64,000 nucleotides of DNA from an uncultured bacterium (lineage in GTDB: Bacteria; Bacteroidota; Bacteroidia; CAILMK01): contig CAIKRV010000001.1 of the NCBI GenBank assembly GCA_903829945.1, positions 1 through 64,000 of the forward strand, written 5' to 3'. The notes beneath the pieces were generated by a model, which was not told the DNA's origin, did not search any database, and was given only the letters and a program-made list of their open reading frames with translations. A program made the translations under genes and the position numbers. Every line of letters starts with the position of its first letter. Position 1 is the first letter of the stretch. Below, piece after piece: positions 34,819-43,021 of the stretch.

Positions 34819-36627
34819 TTAATTAATCGTATCCCCACGTAATATTCTAAATCTATTACGCGCTTCTACAGCATATACACTGCCCTTATAATCTATAATG
34901 AGTTTTTCATATAGCTCTTTGGCTTTGCCAGGATTATTTAGAAATTTTTCTTGCAATTGTGCCGCTTTAAACAAAGCATCATCTGCTAAAACATCATCTC
35001 CGTACTTGGTATAAACTTTCTCATAATAGGTGAATGCTTCATTATAATTGCGTTGTTTAAGAGATATTTGAGCCCTTAGCATCAACATGTCATCTTCCAA
35101 GGAATGCCCGGGATATTGGGTACTTATTGAATCTAATTTCTCCTCAGCTTCTTTGAATTGATTTCTAAAAATAAGTAATTCTGCTGAAGCATAAAGCTTC
35201 AATGGCGCATCATTGGAATCTACCGTGTTTTCTTGTATTAAAAGCGCCAGTTGCAGTGCATCGTTTGCGATAAGTTCCGATGTGGAGCCCTTCAATACAT
35301 CAAGTTGAGCAGAGGCCCATTCAAATTCCCCGCTATAAAATGCCAATTTTGCATTACGGAATTTTGCTTCATGTCCTAATGGATCATTCTCAAACATCTT
35401 TTCAACTTGAGAATAACGCAGCGTTGACTCCCAAATTTCATTGTTTAATAAATAATAGTCACCAAGCGCTAGTTTTGCTTTTGCAGTTAATTGGTTATTT
35501 CCGCTACTCAATACAAACTTTTCCAACAAATCAATTGCATCTTGAAGTTTATTGGCGTATAATCCTTCAATTTGTGCCAATTTTAAAACTATTTCACCGC
35601 TTTCCGGTCGGTTCATCCCGTAATTATTAATAAAATCGGTGAAGGAACTAATTAAGCTTTGAACATCCTCACTGGTATAATTTGCAGTTTCTGTTACTTT
35701 AATATATTTAATTTCTAATAGTCCTTTTCTTGCCATGATAAAATAGACCGCAGCAGGTCCTTGGTCAATTACACTTTGGTAAATTTTCTCTGAAATTTCA
35801 AATTCACGGTAATCAGCAGCAATACGTGCAAGCTCAATTAAACGTTTCCCTCCTTCTTTTAATCTTTTGTCTAAAGCGCGTAATTGTGTAAATGCACCAT
35901 TAAAATCCTTCCGTTGCAAAAATAGCCATGAAAGCAATTCTGAATAATTGATGTTATCAGGATTGGATTGAACCCTTTTCAATATAACTTTTCTAAATAT
36001 ATCATAGGGTTCATCTTCAGCTACTACTTGCTGCAATTTTCCTTTTACTTCCTCAAAAGAAATGGGGTCATGATCCATTAAGTTGACATATTCATCAATC
36101 ATCTTTTGATTTTCTTTTCTGAGATGATAAATGTCTGCTACTTCGGGAATAAATGCATAATCATTTTTTAAAAGTTTTCTGCCTTTTAAATAGGTTTTAA
36201 GAGCATAAGGTGTTTGTTCTTTATGCATAAATAAAGAAGCAGCATAATCTATATAATCTTCGTCAGGAGGCAACTCATCAATTATTTCATCAAATATTTT
36301 ATGAGCTGCTTTTTCGTCTGCGTCTAAGATGTAAACATATCCTAAATTAACCTTGAAGTAATCGGGTGTTTCTGATTTTTTAATTATTTTCTTTAAATCC
36401 TTTTCTAAATTTTTATAATCCTTGATTTGAATCATGGCGTTAAAATAACTTTCATAGTAAAAGTTATTTTTAGGATTATTTTCATACAATCTTTTGTAAA
36501 CGATTGCAGCCTTATCAAATGCGTCTTGGCGTAGGTACTCTGCCGCAATGGTTTCATCTAAATTTCCTTGCGCTACTGCTGAAAGAGCAAGGAAAACCAG
36601 CATCAACGACAATAATATTTTCTTCAA
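34819..36627 (-). CDS. Periplasmic tetratricopeptide-repeat protein
   Basis: 602 residues from a TTG at 36627, which gives a standard signal peptide (MKKILLSLMLVFLALSAVAQ); the frame is open to 36702, but two -7 elements (36661-36668 and 36700-36707) lie in that extension, so I reject it. The protein is helical throughout with TPR-type units (AAEYLRQDAFDKAAIVYKRLYENNP; LALGDYYLLNNEIWESTLRYSQVEKMFENDP; DALFKAAQLQEKFLNNPGKAKELYEKLI). The C-terminal third resembles outer-membrane-assembly TPR proteins of the YfgC/BamD kind, but no catalytic motif is seen. A scaffold role is likely. Confidence 0.82.
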   Translation of the reverse strand: MKKILLSLMLVFLALSAVAQGNLDETIAAEYLRQDAFDKAAIVYKRLYENNPKNNFYYESYFNAMIQIKDYKNLEKDLKKIIKKSETPDYFKVNLGYVYILDADEKAAHKIFDEIIDELPPDEDYIDYAASLFMHKEQTPYALKTYLKGRKLLKNDYAFIPEVADIYHLRKENQKMIDEYVNLMDHDPISFEEVKGKLQQVVAEDEPYDIFRKVILKRVQSNPDNINYSELLSWLFLQRKDFNGAFTQLRALDKRLKEGGKRLIELARIAADYREFEISEKIYQSVIDQGPAAVYFIMARKGLLEIKYIKVTETANYTSEDVQSLISSFTDFINNYGMNRPESGEIVLKLAQIEGLYANKLQDAIDLLEKFVLSSGNNQLTAKAKLALGDYYLLNNEIWESTLRYSQVEKMFENDPLGHEAKFRNAKLAFYSGEFEWASAQLDVLKGSTSELIANDALQLALLIQENTVDSNDAPLKLYASAELLIFRNQFKEAEEKLDSISTQYPGHSLEDDMLMLRAQISLKQRNYNEAFTYYEKVYTKYGDDVLADDALFKAAQLQEKFLNNPGKAKELYEKLIIDYKGSVYAVEARNRFRILRGDTIN

Positions 36628-36660
36628 GTGGCTCAAAAGTTTGTGGATGTATATGCACAA

Positions 36661-36668
36661 CAAAAATA
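36661..36668 (-). promoter_or_regulatory. -7 element (TATTTTTG) for the TPR protein
   Basis: Exact TAnnTTTG match on the minus strand, 33 bases before the TTG at 36627. Confidence 0.45.
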
Positions 36669-36796
36669 CGACCGAAATGGCTCCGATTTTGAATTTTTCC
36701 AAATTTAGTGCTTATTAATATGAAGGTTAAAGATTTAATAATTCGTTTGGACCTTGCTTCTCCTACGGCATTCGTTCAAATTTGCCTTCAGGCATG

Positions 36797-36804
36797 TATC
36801 TTTG
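36797..36804 (+). promoter_or_regulatory. -7 element (TATCTTTG) for the ALDH7 gene
   Basis: Exact TAnnTTTG match 22 bases before the ATG at 36827; it lies downstream of the in-frame ATG at 36782, which is therefore excluded as start. Confidence 0.55.
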
Positions 36805-36826
36805 TTGTACTATAAAAAGTAATAAA

Positions 36827-38362
36827 ATGATAAGTAAAGATTTCCTTTTGCAATTACGAATCCAAGCGGAAAACCAAGGGACCTCCACCGGTCAAAAGTT
36901 TTTTTCAAAGGCGCAAAGTGAGTATATATGGTCTTATTCGCCTGCCGACGGTGACCCGATAGCAAAGGTTTCTATTACAACTCCGGAAGAGTATGATATG
37001 GTTGTAAAAAAGGCTCAAGAAGCATTTTATTATTGGAGAAATATACCTGCGCCAAAACGCGGTGATATTGTTCGCCAAATTGGGAATAAACTTAGAGAAT
37101 ATAAGGAGCCTTTGGGTAAATTGGTGTCCTATGAGATGGGAAAAATACTTCAAGAAGGCTTAGGAGAGGTACAGGAAATGATTGATGTTTGCGATTACGC
37201 CTTGGGGCTTTCCAGACAATTGTACGGGCAAACCATCGTATCTGAGCGCCCTGACCATAGAATGTATGAACAATGGCATCCTTTGGGGCTTGTTGGTATT
37301 ATCACGGCATTTAATTTCCCGGTGGCAGTGTGGTCCTGGAATGCAATACTGGCTTGTATATGCGGTGATGTTTGTATTTGGAAGCCTTCGGAAAAAACAC
37401 CGGTTTGTTCCGTGGCGGTACAGCATATAATTGCTGAAGTATTGAAAGAAAATAATTTGCCGGAAGGTATTTTTTGCTTGGTTAATGGAAATTATCAAGT
37501 GGGAGAATGGATGAGTAAAGATGTACGTCTACCATTAATTTCTGCAACCGGATCTATTAGGATGGGTAAGAAATTAGCTCCTGTAGTTGCGGAGCGTTTA
37601 GGTAGAACACTTTTGGAATTGGGCGGCAATAATGCAATTATTATTTCTAAATATGCCGATTTAGAAATGGCTTTGCGTGCTGTGCTTTTTGGCGCGGTGG
37701 GTACTGCCGGGCAAAGATGTACCAGTACGCGCAGATTAATTATTCATAAGGATATTTATGATGTTTTTAAAGAAAAATTATTGAATGCATATACACATAT
37801 TAAAGTTGGTCATCCTTTAGAAACTGGAACATTAGTGGGCCCTCTTATTGATAAAAATGCAGTAGAATTATTTTTGAAAGCCATTCATGAAATAAAAGCC
37901 TCCGGAGGAACTGTATTATGCGGTGGTGAGCTTTTAAGTTTTGGTCCATATGCCTCAGCATGTTATGTTGCACCTGCCATTGCAGAAGTTTCAGCAGATA
38001 TGGCCATTGTAAAAGAAGAAACCTTTGCACCGCTATTGTATTTAATTAAATATTCAGAATTGGAAGAGGCGATACATATTCAGAACAATGTATCACAGGG
38101 CTTATCATCATCAATATTTACCTTAGATATGCGAGAAATGGAGAATTTTCTTTCAGTAAATGGTTCAGATTGCGGCATTGCAAATGTAAATATTGGTACT
38201 TCAGGAGCAGAAATAGGAGGGGCCTTTGGTGGGGAAAAGGAAACCGGTGGTGGGCGAGAATCCGGCTCCGATAGTTGGAAAGCTTATATGCGTCGGCAAA
38301 CCAATACCATAAACTATGGTACCAGCTTACCTTTAGCTCAAGGCATTGAATTTAATTTATAA
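36827..38362 (+). CDS. ALDH7-family aldehyde dehydrogenase (alpha-aminoadipic semialdehyde dehydrogenase type)
   Basis: 511 residues. It oxidises an aldehyde with NAD+. The general-base Glu lies in LLELGGNNAIII and the catalytic Cys in GTAGQRCTSTRRL. ALDH7 marks are FNFPVAVWSWNA, KETGGGRESGSDSWKAYMRRQ and the C-terminal NYGTSLPLAQGIEF, which match antiquitin/AmaB-type enzymes of lysine catabolism; the substrate is inferred. Its 3' end overlaps the convergent HAD gene by 11 bp. Confidence 0.9.
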   Translation: MISKDFLLQLRIQAENQGTSTGQKFFSKAQSEYIWSYSPADGDPIAKVSITTPEEYDMVVKKAQEAFYYWRNIPAPKRGDIVRQIGNKLREYKEPLGKLVSYEMGKILQEGLGEVQEMIDVCDYALGLSRQLYGQTIVSERPDHRMYEQWHPLGLVGIITAFNFPVAVWSWNAILACICGDVCIWKPSEKTPVCSVAVQHIIAEVLKENNLPEGIFCLVNGNYQVGEWMSKDVRLPLISATGSIRMGKKLAPVVAERLGRTLLELGGNNAIIISKYADLEMALRAVLFGAVGTAGQRCTSTRRLIIHKDIYDVFKEKLLNAYTHIKVGHPLETGTLVGPLIDKNAVELFLKAIHEIKASGGTVLCGGELLSFGPYASACYVAPAIAEVSADMAIVKEETFAPLLYLIKYSELEEAIHIQNNVSQGLSSSIFTLDMREMENFLSVNGSDCGIANVNIGTSGAEIGGAFGGEKETGGGRESGSDSWKAYMRRQTNTINYGTSLPLAQGIEFNL

Positions 38363-38987
38363 GATCTAAAGATTTTAAGAAGCTAGTAAGATTGCTATTC
38401 TTTTCCATGCGGTATGCTTGCCAGCCTGCCTTTTGACCGGAGGATATATTATCTGTATTATCGTCAATAAATAATATTTTATCAGGACTAATTCCAATAT
38501 TTTGCGTCACATAATTATAAATTTCCGGTCCGGGCTTTCTTAATCCTAGATTGAAAGAATAAAATGCCTGATTAAAAAAATCAGCTAAATTTTTGCTGGG
38601 ATATAGCGCACTCACTTCATTGTTTATTTTATCCATGTGGATAGTATTAGTATTGCTCAGTAAATAAAGCTGATACTTATCCTTGAGTGCAATTAGGTGC
38701 GGAATTGCATCTTCTTTCAGTCCAATGAGCAAACTATTCCACGCATAATGAATAGCTTCATTGCTTAATTTGGTGCCGGCCAAAAGATTAATATTTTCCG
38801 CAAAGGTCTGTTCGTCAATTGCTCCAGTCTCAAGTGCATCAAATAAATCGGATTGTGATGCCAATGAATATAATTCCTGAAAATTTTTTAATCCCAGTTT
38901 TTCAAATGCTTGAACACTTAATTCAGTGTCTATATTATACAGCACTCCCCCTAGGTCAAAAACGATGGCGTCGAATTTTTTAGTCAT
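38352..38987 (-). CDS. HAD-superfamily (IA) hydrolase
   Basis: 211 residues from the ATG at 38987. HAD motif I is FDLGGVLYN, where the nucleophile Asp is present and the second Asp position is Gly; motif II is LLSNTN; the Lys motif lies in GLRKPGPEIY; motif III/IV is LFIDDNTDN. This subfamily includes YihX-type phosphatases and epoxide-hydrolase-N-like proteins; the substrate is unknown. The DLGGV loop is common in that subgroup. It is expressed from a -7 element that forms a perfect palindrome with the tRNA promoter. Confidence 0.85.
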   Translation of the reverse strand: MTKKFDAIVFDLGGVLYNIDTELSVQAFEKLGLKNFQELYSLASQSDLFDALETGAIDEQTFAENINLLAGTKLSNEAIHYAWNSLLIGLKEDAIPHLIALKDKYQLYLLSNTNTIHMDKINNEVSALYPSKNLADFFNQAFYSFNLGLRKPGPEIYNYVTQNIGISPDKILFIDDNTDNISSGQKAGWQAYRMEKNSNLTSFLKSLDLIN

Positions 38988-39007
38988 GATTTTCAATTTT
39001 CCTGCTA

Positions 39008-39024
39008 CAAAATTAGTAATTTTG
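39008..39024. promoter_or_regulatory. Back-to-back -7 elements for the HAD gene and the tRNA
   Basis: CAAAATTAGTAATTTTG: a perfect inverted repeat in which each arm is TAATTTTG (minus 39008-39015, plus 39017-39024), separated by one G. The plus element is 15 bases upstream of the tRNA and the minus element 21 bases upstream of the HAD ATG. Confidence 0.6.
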
Positions 39025-39038
39025 CGCTCCTTTTAATT

Positions 39039-39115
<77 letters not shown>

Positions 39116-39120
39116 CTTAT

Positions 39121-39153
39121 AAAAACGCTTACTTTAAAGAGTAAGCGTTTTTT
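39121..39153. terminator. Bidirectional intrinsic terminator after the tRNA
   Basis: Thirteen-base perfect stem (AAAAACGCTTACT / AGTAAGCGTTTTT), loop TTAAAG. It can serve both the tRNA and the convergent M28 peptidase gene. Confidence 0.85.
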
Positions 39154-39165
39154 ATTTAAATGTCA

Positions 39166-40446
39166 TTAAAGGCTTTCCATAAACTTAATAATGAGCTTGA
39201 AGGCTCCATCATAGCCGGCATAGCTTGGCTTTTCCGGGGTATCATAAATATCATGATAATAAGGATAATCTCCTAAAAGATAGAAGAAATATGCTTTTAC
39301 ATCATGCTCTGAAAAATAATAATGGTCGCTATTGGCAGCTTTCCCACGCTTTTTTATCTCTTTAAGCAGATGATACTTGGTATTAATTTTTTTAAGCCAT
39401 TCAAACTGATCAGGATATATAGAGCCGTTCACCACCATCATCCCATCTTGTCCATTGGACATTAAGTCCAGATTGATTAAAAACTTTATTTTTTCTAAAG
39501 GGAAAATAGGCTTTTCAGTATAGTGATGTGAGCCAACCAATCCTGCTTCTTCCCCTGTAAATAAAACAAAACAAATAGAGTATTGCAAGCGATGCTCAGG
39601 CATACTAAAATATTTTATGGCATCCATTACCATCGCAGTTCCTGAAGCATTATCATTGGCTCCCGGAAACATTACCTCCTTGCCCATTTTACCTAAATGA
39701 TCATAATGGGCGGTTAAGAAAATAAATGAATCAGGATATTTACTTCCTTCAATATAACCTAATACATTTCTGACGGGATATTTTTTATAAAATTTTTCCT
39801 CAATTTCTACACTTACTACTTTGGCATCCGCTGGAAAAGCATCCTTTTTTAGCCAAACATAAGCTTTTTTGAGCTTTGTTCTGGAGGTACTCCAAATTAG
39901 TTTTCCGGATCGTAATTCTATAATCAGGTTTGGATGTAATAAATTTATTTTTTTGGCTAAATCTCTACCTTTATAAGTTTCAATTTCATCGGCATCTATG
40001 ACCAGTGCAATTTTTTCTCCTCTTAAATGTTCTACTTCGCTTTTATAGTTTTCAAAGAAATTTTTATCAGCACGGACAATGTTTAAATTGACCGCGTTTA
40101 TTCCCAAGGAGGAGGGATCTACTAAAAAGTCAATTCCGGGCTTTAAAATTTTATTATCAATTTTTAAATATACTTTTCCGGGAAAAGTATTTACAGGCAT
40201 TTTGAAATTTTGGCAGTAGTCTTCTGCTAAAGGAAAAGCTTTTAGTCCTGAATTTTTAAAATAATTACTTAAGTAAATTGAGGTTTTGTAGGCTCCACTA
40301 TCGATATATCCTCTACCGGAAAAGTATGGTGAACATAATGTATCTACTTGCTTTTTTACAAAAGGAAGATTTTGTGCATTAAGTTTAGTAGAAAATAAAA
40401 GTACTCCCATTAAAATTAGATAATATTTATGGGAGGTTATTTTCAT
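39166..40446 (-). CDS. Exported M28-family metallopeptidase
   Basis: 426 residues. Signal peptide (MKITSHKYYLILMGVLLFSTKLNAQ), a protease-associated-like middle, then an M28 zinc peptidase (about 240-426) with the usual ligands: TAHYDH, GANDNASG, TGEEAGLVG, INLDLM and YHDIYDTPE. It is probably an aminopeptidase-like enzyme in the periplasm or outside the cell. No T9SS tail. No TAnnTTTG element was found upstream. Confidence 0.88.
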   Translation of the reverse strand: MKITSHKYYLILMGVLLFSTKLNAQNLPFVKKQVDTLCSPYFSGRGYIDSGAYKTSIYLSNYFKNSGLKAFPLAEDYCQNFKMPVNTFPGKVYLKIDNKILKPGIDFLVDPSSLGINAVNLNIVRADKNFFENYKSEVEHLRGEKIALVIDADEIETYKGRDLAKKINLLHPNLIIELRSGKLIWSTSRTKLKKAYVWLKKDAFPADAKVVSVEIEEKFYKKYPVRNVLGYIEGSKYPDSFIFLTAHYDHLGKMGKEVMFPGANDNASGTAMVMDAIKYFSMPEHRLQYSICFVLFTGEEAGLVGSHHYTEKPIFPLEKIKFLINLDLMSNGQDGMMVVNGSIYPDQFEWLKKINTKYHLLKEIKKRGKAANSDHYYFSEHDVKAYFFYLLGDYPYYHDIYDTPEKPSYAGYDGAFKLIIKFMESL

Positions 40447-40497
40447 AAGGTATCCGCTTTAAAATGCAAGGCTAAGAATTAACCTTGAAAAGGAGCA

Positions 40498-40752
40498 TTA
40501 AACCTGTGTTAAAGTAAAGGAATAGCGCTCCATAATTAGATTCGCCAATAATTTTTTACAGGCATCATCCACTTTATTCTTGGCATCTGCCTCTGAAGCT
40601 GCGGTGATTGTAAGTGTAATATGCTTACCAATGCGCACATGATCAATTTCATTCAATCCAAGTTTATGCAAACTTTGTGTTACAACCTTGCCTTGCGGAT
40701 CGAGCAATTCTTCCATTGGCATTATATCGATATGTGCTTTAAACTTTATCAT
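40498..40752 (-). CDS. purS: Phosphoribosylformylglycinamidine synthase subunit PurS
   Basis: 84 residues, standard PurS length: FKAHIDIMPMEELLDPQGKVVTQSLHKLG with the DPQG.. turn, and IGKHITL. PurS bridges PurL and PurQ in three-part FGAM synthases, so this organism should have small PurL and PurQ elsewhere rather than a single large PurL. It overlaps pssA by 14 bp. Confidence 0.92.
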   Translation of the reverse strand: MIKFKAHIDIMPMEELLDPQGKVVTQSLHKLGLNEIDHVRIGKHITLTITAASEADAKNKVDDACKKLLANLIMERYSFTLTQV

Positions 40753-41494
40753 GGATATTTGACTTATTGATAAGTGATAATATTATATATAAAAAAATTA
40801 TAACAGGTATGGCAGCCCACCTTAAAAAGATAAATAGTAAAATATCCAGTGCTAAAAAAATATATACAATTTTACTATCTGAAAATTTAAAGGATTTAAG
40901 CTTAAACGAAAACAAACGTATATTGGATACCATTAACCAACTTAAAATTAAGGTTAGGCCAATTAATAACCAGCCATTGGTAATTAAATCTGATAAATAA
41001 ACCGGATTACTATTCAAAAGAAAAGTATCATTCATCATAATGAGAGGTAAACTGGCAAAAAATATTCCGTTTGCCGGTGAAGGCAAGCCTAAAAAGGTTT
41101 TGGATTGAGTAGTATCCACATTAAATTTTGCTAATCTATAAGCAGCGGCAGCCACAATTAAAAACGGCAGAAAACTAATAATGGGATAGCCTCTAAATCC
41201 ATATTCAAATAACCAATTTTGATGCGAATGCAACAATAAAATATGAACTATGGTAGCCGGCAGTAAACCAAACGTTACTACATCAGCCAATGAATCGAGT
41301 TCTTTGCCAATGGCAGAACTGCTTTTTACAAGCCTGGCCATCATTCCGTCAAGGACGTCAAACCCCGCACCTAAAAAAATCATAAATGCACCGGTTACCA
41401 AATCTCCGCTAAAACATATAATAATACCATAAAATCCGGAAAAGAGATTTCCGAAGGTCATTAAGTTAGGGAGATATTTTTCAACGCGTACCAC
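40739..41494 (-). CDS. pssA: CDP-diacylglycerol--serine O-phosphatidyltransferase
   Basis: 251 residues from a GTG start. The CDP-alcohol phosphotransferase motif DGMMAR (D49-R54), then G63, D67 and D71, is intact, and the protein is hydrophobic with about six to eight membrane helices. It makes phosphatidylserine, the precursor of phosphatidylethanolamine. TAATTTTG lies exactly four bases before the GTG, which predicts a leaderless mRNA. It overlaps purS by 14 bp, an odd pairing of lipid and purine genes. Confidence 0.92.
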   Translation of the reverse strand: MVRVEKYLPNLMTFGNLFSGFYGIIICFSGDLVTGAFMIFLGAGFDVLDGMMARLVKSSSAIGKELDSLADVVTFGLLPATIVHILLLHSHQNWLFEYGFRGYPIISFLPFLIVAAAAYRLAKFNVDTTQSKTFLGLPSPANGIFFASLPLIMMNDTFLLNSNPVYLSDLITNGWLLIGLTLILSWLMVSNIRLFSFKLKSFKFSDSKIVYIFLALDILLFIFLRWAAIPVIIFLYIILSLINKSNIHDKV

Positions 41495-41498
41495 GGCT

Positions 41499-41506
41499 CA
41501 AAATTA
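41499..41506 (-). promoter_or_regulatory. -7 element (TAATTTTG), four bases before the pssA GTG
   Basis: Exact TAnnTTTG match on the minus strand, followed by AGCC and the GTG. Confidence 0.6.
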
Positions 41507-41511
41507 GTTAA

Positions 41512-41578
41512 AATTGTCAATTTTAAAGGATATCTTTAAATTGAATTCTACTTTAATCTTAATTTTAAATTGACAATT
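41512..41578. repeat. 12-bp inverted repeat between pssA and acyl-CoA dehydrogenase
   Basis: AATTGTCAATTT (41512-41523) and AAATTGACAATT (41567-41578) are exact inverse complements, 43 bases apart, with a nested palindrome TTTAAAG/CTTTAAA (41522-41540). It could be an operator pair shared by the divergent lipid genes. Confidence 0.55.
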
Positions 41579-41683
41579 ATTTAGGTAAGTCTTTGTAATA
41601 TAATATATTTGCTTTAAAAAGAGCGAAATATTAAGCTTGGCATTTCAATTCTATATAGATGAAAATTATATAGGCTCTTTTCG

Positions 41684-41691
41684 TATTTTTG
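41684..41691 (+). promoter_or_regulatory. -7 element (TATTTTTG) for acyl-CoA dehydrogenase
   Basis: Exact TAnnTTTG match 16 bases before the ATG at 41708. Confidence 0.55.
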
Positions 41692-41707
41692 CGGGAAATA
41701 TACAACA

Positions 41708-42844
41708 ATGAATTTCCAACTGACTGAAGAGCATTTAATGATACGCCAAGCTGCCCGTGATTTTGCACAGGAGCTTTGGAAAGACGTTTGCGAACGTGAT
41801 GAAAAAGGTAAATTCCCCACCGAACACATCAAAAAGATGGGTGAACTCGGTTTTATGGGGATGATGGTTGATCCAAAATATGGTGGGAGTGGGTTAGATA
41901 CTATTTCATATGTATTGGCTATGGAAGAAATATCCAAAGTTGATGCTTCCTGTTCCGTTATCATGTCTGTGAATAACTCTCTTGTTTGTTGGGGATTAGA
42001 AACTTTTGGTAATGAGGAACAAAAGCAAAAATACCTTACCAAATTGGCTACCGGTGAAATGATTGGAGCATTTTTATTGTCTGAACCGGAGGCCGGTTCG
42101 GATGCTACTTCCCAACGTACTACTGCCGAAGACAAAGGAGATTATTACTTATTAAATGGTACCAAGAACTGGATTACTAATGGTAATTCTGCCGGTGTTT
42201 ATTTAGTAATTGCACAAACAGATATAGAAAAAGCACATCGCGGTATTAATGCATTTATCGTTGAAAAAAATAGCCCGGGCGTGATTGTTGGCAAAAAAGA
42301 AGATAAGATGGGTATTCGCTCCTCAGATACACATTCCATCATGTTTCAGGATGTAAAAGTCCCTAAAGCCAATCGTATTGGTGAAGATGGTTTTGGATTT
42401 AAATTCGCCATGAAAACATTGGATGGTGGACGTATTGGAATTGCATCCCAGGCTTTAGGAATTGCTTCCGGTGCTTATGAATTGGCCTTGAAATATTCAA
42501 AAGAAAGAAAAGCATTTGGTAAGGAAATTTCCAAACATCAGGCAATTCAATTCAAATTGGCAGATATGGCTACTCGTATTGAAGCGGCACGTTTACTTTG
42601 TTTAAAGGCAGCTTTTTTAAAGGATCAGCATGGCGATTATGGTTTGGCTTCTGCAATGGCAAAAGTTTTTGCTTCTGAAACTGCCATGTGGGTAACCACT
42701 GAAGCTGTACAGGTGCATGGAGGTTATGGTTATGTTCGCGAATATCATGTAGAACGTATGATGCGTGATGCCAAAATCACTCAAATTTATGAAGGTACTT
42801 CTGAAGTTCAAAGAATTGTTATTTCTAGAAGTATTTTGAGCTAG
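41708..42844 (+). CDS. Acyl-CoA dehydrogenase (short-chain type)
   Basis: 378 residues, normal length. FAD-dependent alpha,beta-dehydrogenation of acyl-CoA in fatty-acid or amino-acid degradation. Signature stretches are GAFLLSEPEAGSDA, KNWITNG, GGRIGIASQALGIA and the C-terminal QIYEGTSEVQRIVISR containing the catalytic Glu. It resembles butyryl-CoA dehydrogenases. A 67-bp inverted-repeat region lies upstream. Confidence 0.93.
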   Translation: MNFQLTEEHLMIRQAARDFAQELWKDVCERDEKGKFPTEHIKKMGELGFMGMMVDPKYGGSGLDTISYVLAMEEISKVDASCSVIMSVNNSLVCWGLETFGNEEQKQKYLTKLATGEMIGAFLLSEPEAGSDATSQRTTAEDKGDYYLLNGTKNWITNGNSAGVYLVIAQTDIEKAHRGINAFIVEKNSPGVIVGKKEDKMGIRSSDTHSIMFQDVKVPKANRIGEDGFGFKFAMKTLDGGRIGIASQALGIASGAYELALKYSKERKAFGKEISKHQAIQFKLADMATRIEAARLLCLKAAFLKDQHGDYGLASAMAKVFASETAMWVTTEAVQVHGGYGYVREYHVERMMRDAKITQIYEGTSEVQRIVISRSILS

Positions 42845-42894
42845 TAGCTTTAAGCGTTTACATCGGAGTATAAATTCCGAATATAAATAATTAA

Positions 42895-42934
42895 AAATCG
42901 GATAAATGGTGTTACACCTTTATCCGATTTTTTT
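42895..42934 (+). terminator. Intrinsic terminator of acyl-CoA dehydrogenase
   Basis: Twelve-base perfect outer stem (AAATCGGATAAA / TTTATCCGATTT) plus an inner GGTG/CACC, then a T-run. Confidence 0.88.
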
Positions 42935-42960
42935 GGATTTAACTTGAAGATATTTGCTAA

Positions 42961-42993
42961 AACAAAACCCGGAAGCTGATGAAGACTTCCGGG
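42961..42993 (-). terminator. Intrinsic terminator of the histidine kinase gene
   Basis: On the minus strand CCCGGAAG ... CTTCCGGG forms an eight-base stem followed by TTTTGTTTT, 29 bases after the kinase stop. Confidence 0.75.
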
Positions 42994-43021
42994 CTACTTT
43001 ATCAATTTTAATAGTGTTATT

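Noticed and set aside
36628-36702. N-terminal extension of the TPR protein
   Set aside because: Two -7 elements fall in it and the signal peptide starts at 36627.
34819-36702. Plus-strand frames within the TPR gene (35280-35630, 36504-36692)
   Set aside because: Antisense shadows without promoter or family features.
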